Part shown: positions 21,201-26,206 of the stretch, in pieces
How the letters are laid out: every line of letters starts with the position of its first letter
How positions within the stretch are numbered: position 1 is the first letter of the stretch
Assembly: GCA_036897625.1 (NCBI GenBank)
Contig: JAYMTA010000600.1
Coordinates: 1 to 26,206 of the forward strand
Direction of reading: 5' to 3'
Length of the DNA stretch: 26,206 bases
From: Pelargonium cotyledonis
Taxonomy: Eukaryota; Streptophyta; Magnoliopsida; Geraniales; Geraniaceae
Translations under genes and position numbers: made by a program
The notes under the pieces: model-generated
What the model saw: only the letters and a program-made list of their open reading frames with translations
What the model was told of the DNA's origin: nothing
The model's database searches: none

Positions 21201-23629
21201 GGCTTCTTGCAAAACAATTGCTAGTACTAACGTTTAGCCAAAGAAGAAATTCACCCAGAAAAGCTATAGATCACATGTGCTTTGGCTTTGTAAACTGAAT
21301 ATGTATATTATCTAAAACAGCATACAATAGTCAAATTTTTTGGAACATGGAAGGTTCTGATTCAAAAAATAGATAGACGACTGAGTAGAGCCAAGGGCTG
21401 GAAAGAAGCACCTCACCTATTTGACTTATTACAAATACCCTTAAGGTTAACTCTTCATCAATTAATAAACTACGGGAAATCATGCTGCACAATCAGGAGA
21501 TTTCAACATTATTGTTAAAGATGCATGATAGGAACTAATGCTGGATCACATTTTTAATGCAACTTCCATATTAAGTAAAGTATAAACTAAAACAGATTTT
21601 GGAGTAAGAAACTACCTGTGCTACAACAGCATCACGGTAAAATCGGTAGGAGTGTAGTTGCATTGCAACTCTATCAACTTGCAAGCAGTATATCCTACCA
21701 TAGCTGTGAATATTGAAAAGTTTTAAAATTGAACTTTAATAAATAAATAAAATAAAAAAGTTTTTGGATCACTTTAAAAAATAAACTAACAGAAGCCAAA
21801 ATAAATAAAACCTACACAGTTATAATATAGATATCTTCAGCAGCCAAGACAGGCTTACTATTTGCCTCAGATTTAGCCATTGCCATCTCAAATCTTGGCA
21901 AGCGAACAAGTCCTGCTGAAGAAATCTGAATAGAGAAAATAGCAATGGTGTCAATAAAATTAACAAACCTCAGATTCATGGGATATATTCAAAAGATTCA
22001 GCAGCTCTGATTTGACCAAGCCAAATCAAATTTCACATCAATAACTAGACAGAAGCTAAACTATACCACATTTCAAGAAGAAAAAAATCTATATTATTTA
22101 CAGGATTTACGTAACTAATCCAGACATTTTTTGGGAAATGGCTTGGTGGTTATTATATTCTTGACACAAAGAAAATCATTACTTTTCAAACCAAGTGGAG
22201 TTGCAAAAGAGGCATTATTATTTATTTCAAAATTAGTAAGTACTGAGAACAATAATCAACTAGAGGAACCAAAAGTTTGTTGTCTATTTTGCAGTCTCCA
22301 TAGCTTGGAACAATATTTAAAGACAACAATGAAGCCAACAAGTATACCTGAAACCCAGTAAAGGTCTTGCACTGCATTCCTGAAGCAAGAAGAACCAACC
22401 GACTTTCATGTGTGTAGACATACCAGCTCACATTTAATTTTCTTGTCTCAACCAAGTTTAGTGATTTTGTCTCAGAATTGTAAGCAAACATATCCAGCCC
22501 ACTGTAATCAAATTCCATTTTAGCAAAGAAAAGAGGTCAAAACTCTTTCATGTTTACAACCTATCTAGAACCAAAATAATGTGAATACATAATCGTACGG
22601 ATCATCAACATTAATATGTGTTAAGGCAAAGGTACCAGGTGAAGAAAAAAAAAATTATGACTGGATTATAGGTTGGCTACATGCTTAGTGTTTCCCAAAA
22701 TATGGATCCCATTTAACTTGCACCGAAAACAACGATATCAATTCAACTCTTGGGATCACAGGGACATCTGCAATAGAAGTAGGGAAAGGGAGAGGGAGGA
22801 GGTATGCAACCCATTACAGGCCCAAATGTAAATAATGACAAGACAAAACTACTTTTTGTCTTCCACAAAAGCACTGTCTTATTATGTTAAAGCTATAATC
22901 AAACTAGCGAATGGTCACTCGTGATCAAGGAAAAAGTGCCAATAACGAAAAGATGAAATATAAATGCTTTACACCTTCATATTGATCTACTTTGACACCC
23001 TTCTGTTATATAGTGCAAATAAGGATTTCAACATACCTGGTCTTTACAAATACAATATCACCCAATGGACAATCTGTCCAAAACAATCCCAATATACTCT
23101 CTGACTCTGATCTGCACCTCTGACTAAAAGTTTCTCCTGTCTCTCTATGCCAAAACTGTATCTCATGATTAGATCGTTGAACTGCTATGAACTTTGCATC
23201 TAACGAATATTTGATTAACATGATAGGCCCTTCACTAATTGTATCAGAGGTAGGAGCAACAAGAGGATCAAATGGAACAGTTTTCCATGAAAAGACCTAC
23301 AAAAATGTAGAACCATAAAACTGTTTAGTTGAAAGAGAAACCAAATTATGAAATACTCAACTTAGCAACAATTCCACCCCCTCTTTCTCTATCAATGCAC
23401 AAAACTGAAAGAAAGATAACCATAGAAATATATTTGATCAGACACACTTCAAGAACATGATCGTAGTTACCTGATTAGACACAGGAGAGAGAAGTAACTT
23501 AGTCCCATCATCATAATACAAACCCCTTGATCCAGGTATGCTACACCTGAGAGGCGGATACTGAATATAAACATGTGACAGGGCGCCAGATCCCCCCATT
23601 CCAGCACTAGGCAGCGAACTCGATGCCAT
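18252..23629 (-). CDS. RMC1: Mic1-domain protein, RMC1 homolog (regulator of MON1-CCZ1), 11 exons, 751 aa
   Basis: By family knowledge, RMC1 is a subunit of the MON1-CCZ1 exchange-factor complex that activates Rab7 on late endosomes, autophagosomes and the vacuole or lysosome. Exons in order: 23471-23629, 23037-23296, 22348-22501, 21816-21925, 21616-21703, 20463-20795, 20277-20351, 19367-19977, 19172-19280, 18878-19057, 18252-18428. Every junction keeps the frame and the total is 752 codons including TGA. The N-terminal part (about 1-350) has the alternating strands of a beta-propeller, for example IQFWHRETGE. A Ser-rich, probably disordered linker spans about 440-560. The C-terminal helical Mic1 region follows (EIYSFIFAPVEEE to the end, NEKNPQIAA). 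It resembles Arabidopsis At3g12010. The intron after exon 6 uses a GC donor. The start ATG lies 168 nt after the stop of the twin CX9C frame, with no other ATG between. The gene looks intact. Confidence 0.95.
20352..20462 (-). other. GC-AG intron of the RMC1 homolog
   Basis: The boundary GAC TTA GAG|gcaagc is the only one in this gene without GT. The gcaagc context is the usual one for the minor GC donor class. The acceptor is aacag|GCA at 20352-20353. Removing the intron joins LDLE to AISASSSEV, which continues the family sequence in frame. No nearby GT donor keeps the frame. Confidence 0.85.
20796..21615. other. Long intron 5 of the RMC1 homolog, nothing recognised
   Basis: An 820-bp intron between exons 5 and 6. 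A pair of similar short segments near 20,995-21,060 ('cctacctcaaat' and 'tcatttttatct', each twice) is the only repeat noticed. Confidence 0.6.
22502..23036. other. Intron 2 of the RMC1 homolog, nothing recognised
   Basis: A 535-bp AT-rich intron with a GT donor at 23035-23036 and an AG acceptor at 22502-22503. No embedded exon or repeat was seen. Confidence 0.75.
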
Positions 23630-23797
23630 CCCAGACAAGTCCTTGAATTGCTTGATTTGAAGCTTGAGAGCTAATACGGAGTGTAACTACCAGCTAAGAA
23701 TTCAAAACCAAGCTTATGACGCCCGTCTCTGAATTTGAAGATGACTCTTGTAGTATTCAGTATATGCCTCAAATATAATTGAAAGAATACTAAACGC
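23630..23797 (-). promoter_or_regulatory. Intercistronic leader without any ATG
   Basis: 168 nt between the TAA of the twin CX9C frame and the ATG of the RMC1 homolog. On the coding strand no ATG occurs in any frame, and no splice acceptor needed for either frame was found. No TATA-like element is evident. A ribosome that resumed scanning after the short frame would meet the RMC1 start first, which fits reinitiation. Confidence 0.65.
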
Positions 23798-24231
23798 TTA
23801 CACTTTTCCTCGAAGCTATTAAACAAACAGGAACAAAATTAGTCATAGGGAGAATCTTTTCAATTAACCAAATGCACAACAACATAATACTAATCAACCA
23901 CACAACACAATACCGTATTCTGCATGCAATTCTTTAGGGCTAGAAATTCTTTCACACACATATCACGCTCAACTTCTGGAACCTTAGCCGCAACACAGCC
24001 CCCGTAATCTTTTGCCTATAAAGCATATATTTCAAGCAAATTACACAACCACCGCCGCAAATAGATTGCACAAGCAACTCCCTCTACATTTCTAACAATT
24101 CAAAAGGTTTCACAACTAGAGCAAATATAACTTCTTTTCTCTCTATTTAAAGCTTATTTACAAACCTGAGCTGCACAATTCACTAAAACGCGCTTGAGCA
24201 CGGAAGTGGTGTTTGTGGTTCTCTCTTTCAT
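23798..24231 (-). CDS. NDUFAF8: Twin CX9C (CHCH) protein, NDUFAF8-like, 61 aa, in the leader of the RMC1 homolog
   Basis: Three coding exons in phase 0: 24166-24231 (22 codons, starts MKERTTN), 23914-24015 (34 codons, starts AKDYGGC) and 23798-23815 (LRGKV then TAA). Cysteines at residues 19, 29, 42 and 52 give exactly C-x9-C, 12 residues, C-x9-C, the twin CX9C fold of proteins imported into the mitochondrial intermembrane space by the Mia40 route. The pattern C-x7-YGxCV...RDxC-x3-EFxALxxC matches human NDUFAF8 (C17orf89), a complex I assembly factor acting with NDUFAF5, as I remember it. The first exon follows a probable 5' UTR intron. The frame ends 168 nt before the RMC1 ATG, so it is either a conserved upstream ORF or the first cistron of a two-protein mRNA. 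It is too short and too finely split to show up as a long reading frame. Confidence 0.88.
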
Positions 24232-24241
24232 GTCTAGGATG

Positions 24242-24445
24242 CTGTAAAATACAGTTAACAATGGCGGAATTTTCAATCAATGCGTGTATTAAACAAAACC
24301 CTAAGACGCAAAGAGCTAAACTTGATACCGGAGAATCGATCACAACGGATCAATTCGCAAAACAGTAACATTGTAAATGTTTAGAGAACCGATCAATTCG
24401 AAACTTGGTAGACAAAATCGATAAGAGAAATTGAGAAAAAAATAC
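24242..24445 (-). other. Predicted 5' UTR intron ahead of the twin CX9C frame
   Basis: Donor CACACG|gtattt at 24444-24445 and acceptor gtattttacag|CATCC at 24242-24243, ten nt before the ATG at 24231. Both sites are good on the minus strand and the interval is AT-rich. Confidence 0.55.
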
Positions 24446-24660
24446 CGTGTGAATGAAGCATCTGGAAGATTCAGAGCAGTGAACGATTAGCTGTTTGTGC
24501 GATTTCTGTTCTGGTTCGATGGATGTTTAGTGTTCATCGATTTGCTGCTTGAGCTGTAACTACCTAACAGTCTTTGTAATCTGAAACTTCAATCTGCACC
24601 GCCGTCCCGTTAATGTGCAAGCGCCTCCATCCGTCCCAACTGCAACAGTGTTGGGCTCTT
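24446..24660 (-). promoter_or_regulatory. Probable first leader exon and promoter for the CX9C / RMC1 locus
   Basis: It lies between the predicted 5' UTR intron and the retroelement fragment. If transcription starts upstream of about 24,460, a short upstream frame (ATG CTT CAT TCA CAC G, continuing to TAG across the splice) would precede the CX9C start. No strong TATA motif was identified and the transcription start is unknown. Confidence 0.35.
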
Positions 24661-24699
24661 GTTTGGGCTTCTGATTTCAGCCCAATACAACTATTCTCA

Positions 24700-25170
24700 C
24701 ACGAGTGGTTTTTTTTGAAGGACCGAGTAACCATGGCTACGAATGACCTCGACGATCTTGCCAAGGCATGGACCACACCATTAACCGTTACCCTAGCAAA
24801 AACAAACTCGACACTAGCAAAATAATCCAACAACTCAGCAATATCATCAAGAATCAGACCACAGGCACCGGATTCCTCCCCTCTGGTATGGAGAGCCTCA
24901 ATAATGGACAAAGAGTCCGACTCAATAATCACCTTTAACCATCCTCTGTCACGGAACTGCGAGAGCACTTCCCTTACCGCCATTGCTTCGACTTCACACG
25001 CCTCCACTGCCCCCTCCCAACTACCCCGACCACCACCCTAACATCTCCCCCTCCAATCACGAACCACCCATATCCTACCCCAAACCGCCCCTCCACCTCA
25101 AAAACTGGCTCATCACAGTTCAACTTCAGCCTCTCCTGATGCGGTCGTTCCCAGCCAACACCCACCTCCC
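24700..25170 (-). pseudogene. RNase H-like domain fragment (plant non-LTR retroelement type, RVT_3), frameshifted
   Basis: Read on the minus strand, one frame gives W-E-R-P...LKLNCDEP (about 25,153-25,110). After a one-base shift in the G-rich tract near 25,000-25,030, the next frame gives ACEVEAMAVREVL, IIESDSLSII and VNGVVHALA (down to about 24,760). This is the order of the solo RNase H domain common in plant retroelements and their derivatives: WxxP..LKLN-D, aEa-A, ESDS, N-vaH-LA. The acidic residues expected for catalysis are still present (D near 25,113, E near 24,988, D near 24,916). No reverse transcriptase lies upstream within the window's 1 kb. It is probably a decayed fragment, though the single shift in a homopolymer could be a sequence error. 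Confidence 0.75.
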
Positions 25171-25261
25171 TACTGGCTGTCGAAACACCCTTCCCTCCGA
25201 CAACCCCTCCCCCTCCAATCGTCATAGCATGCCACTTCTTTCAGTTAGTCGAATTTACTGA

Positions 25262-26206
25262 TCTTATTTTTTTCTTAAATAAAATTTCAATTCCAACTAA
25301 TGAAATTTGAATTCACGAATTTTCATAAATAAAAACCAGTATGGCTTGAACTATTGAATCATGTTCTTTAGGAGACACAAATATTTATTTTACTACATAA
25401 TGTATCTTTGTTTTACAAATTCAGCTGTATCTGAATGTGCATCAGTCACTATTTACATATCATTAATGCAACCAAAATAAATAAACAACTTTAAGCCCCA
25501 AATTAGGGAATTCTTATGTGTGAATGTCATTATTTTTGTCTCTCTTTTATTTTTCTTGATGGACCCAAATCAAGATTGCTTTGGCAATGGGGTTTTTAGT
25601 GAAATTAATTATGATTTGGTTAGAGTTTCAAAATCAAATTACTCAAAATGGGTAGTCTTACAACTCTTCTTATACACCAACAAAAGACAATTATGATTGA
25701 TTCAATTTTCAACCAAAAAATAGTTAAAATGAAGGACCCCACAATTGCCTCCTCTTCTCTTGACTTGTGATTGAAGTAGTTCATTAAGTAAATGATCAGA
25801 TGGTTGGAATTTAATAATTTAATTATGATGAATTGCAAGTTCACAGTTGTCTCCAATTACAAACAACAATATTAACATTTTATCTTCTTAATTATTTTTT
25901 AAAGTACATTGTACACCATAGGGTATGCTACTCTCATGTTTCAGCTATAAAATTAGGTTTCTATAATTAGTAATTTTAATAAATACTGTAATATTAATAT
26001 GAATTACTTCAAAAAAAAAAAACACATCATTTAAATATTAGAAGTTAGGTTCAATGAGGGCAATACACCTAACTCAACTAAAAAGAAAAAAGAAAAAACA
26101 ATAAGGATTAGTTTATGTACATACAAATATGTTTCGAAAACTATAATATATGAGTCCGAATGTTAAATTTTAATAACGCTAAATACAATGGCCGAAGCCG
26201 ACTCCT
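25262..26206. other. Intergenic, nothing recognised
   Basis: AT-rich sequence to the right edge with short A-runs (for example near 26,010 and 26,080). A 78-codon open stretch at 25620-25856 on the minus strand is low-complexity and has no support as a gene. Confidence 0.65.

Noticed and set aside
24158-24343. 61-codon open frame on the minus strand starting MIDSPVSSL
   Set aside because: It overlaps the first coding exon of the twin CX9C gene in another frame and runs through the predicted 5' UTR intron. The spliced CX9C frame explains the sequence better.
24983-25261. Proline-rich 92-codon open frame on the plus strand
   Set aside because: It is the antisense shadow of the glycine/valine-rich RNase H-like fragment on the minus strand.
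1-26206. CRISPR arrays, bacterial operon signals, rRNA or intact tRNA genes
   Set aside because: None seen. The window is plant nuclear DNA with spliced genes; the only tRNA-like sequence is the SINE head near 14,480-14,530.

Overview
The window is nuclear DNA of a flowering plant, most likely a eudicot. Its genes have many short exons separated by AT-rich GT-AG introns, and all three recognisable genes lie on the minus strand. The spaces between them hold short plant transposons. Exon boundaries were placed by hand: each junction was required to keep the reading frame and to give protein continuity with the family. The two large genes resemble the Arabidopsis neighbours At3g12010 (Mic1/RMC1-like) and At3g12020 (kinesin-7), so this looks like a conserved gene pair. 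That comparison is from memory.

Layout from right to left, in the direction of transcription. At 25.2-24.7 kb is a decayed RNase H-like fragment of retroelement type. At 24.5-23.8 kb is a three-exon gene for a 61-residue twin CX9C protein resembling the complex I assembly factor NDUFAF8. Only 168 nt after its stop, with no ATG, intron or visible promoter between, starts the 11-exon gene for a 751-residue Mic1-domain protein, the plant counterpart of RMC1 (regulator of the MON1-CCZ1 Rab7 exchange factor), at 23.6-18.25 kb. The two reading frames appear to share one leader and one transcript: a conserved upstream ORF, or a bicistronic mRNA.

A gap of about 6.6 kb (18.2-11.6 kb) follows. It holds no recognised gene but several mobile elements: an inverted-repeat element, a retroposon-like insertion with an 11-bp target duplication, a Stowaway-like MITE, a tRNA-type SINE with an 11-bp target duplication, and a long fold-back palindrome centred near 12,855.

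From 11.4 kb to the left edge runs a kinesin-7 gene with a 5' UTR intron, a complete motor domain spread over exons 1-13, and a coiled-coil tail whose 3' end lies outside the window. Exon 12 is 2 bp short of the expected 105 bp. This shifts the frame inside the motor domain, while all other exons are intact, so it is either a sequence error or a very recent lesion. Kinesin introns contain two further MITE copies, a possible hAT-like element and a diverged direct repeat.
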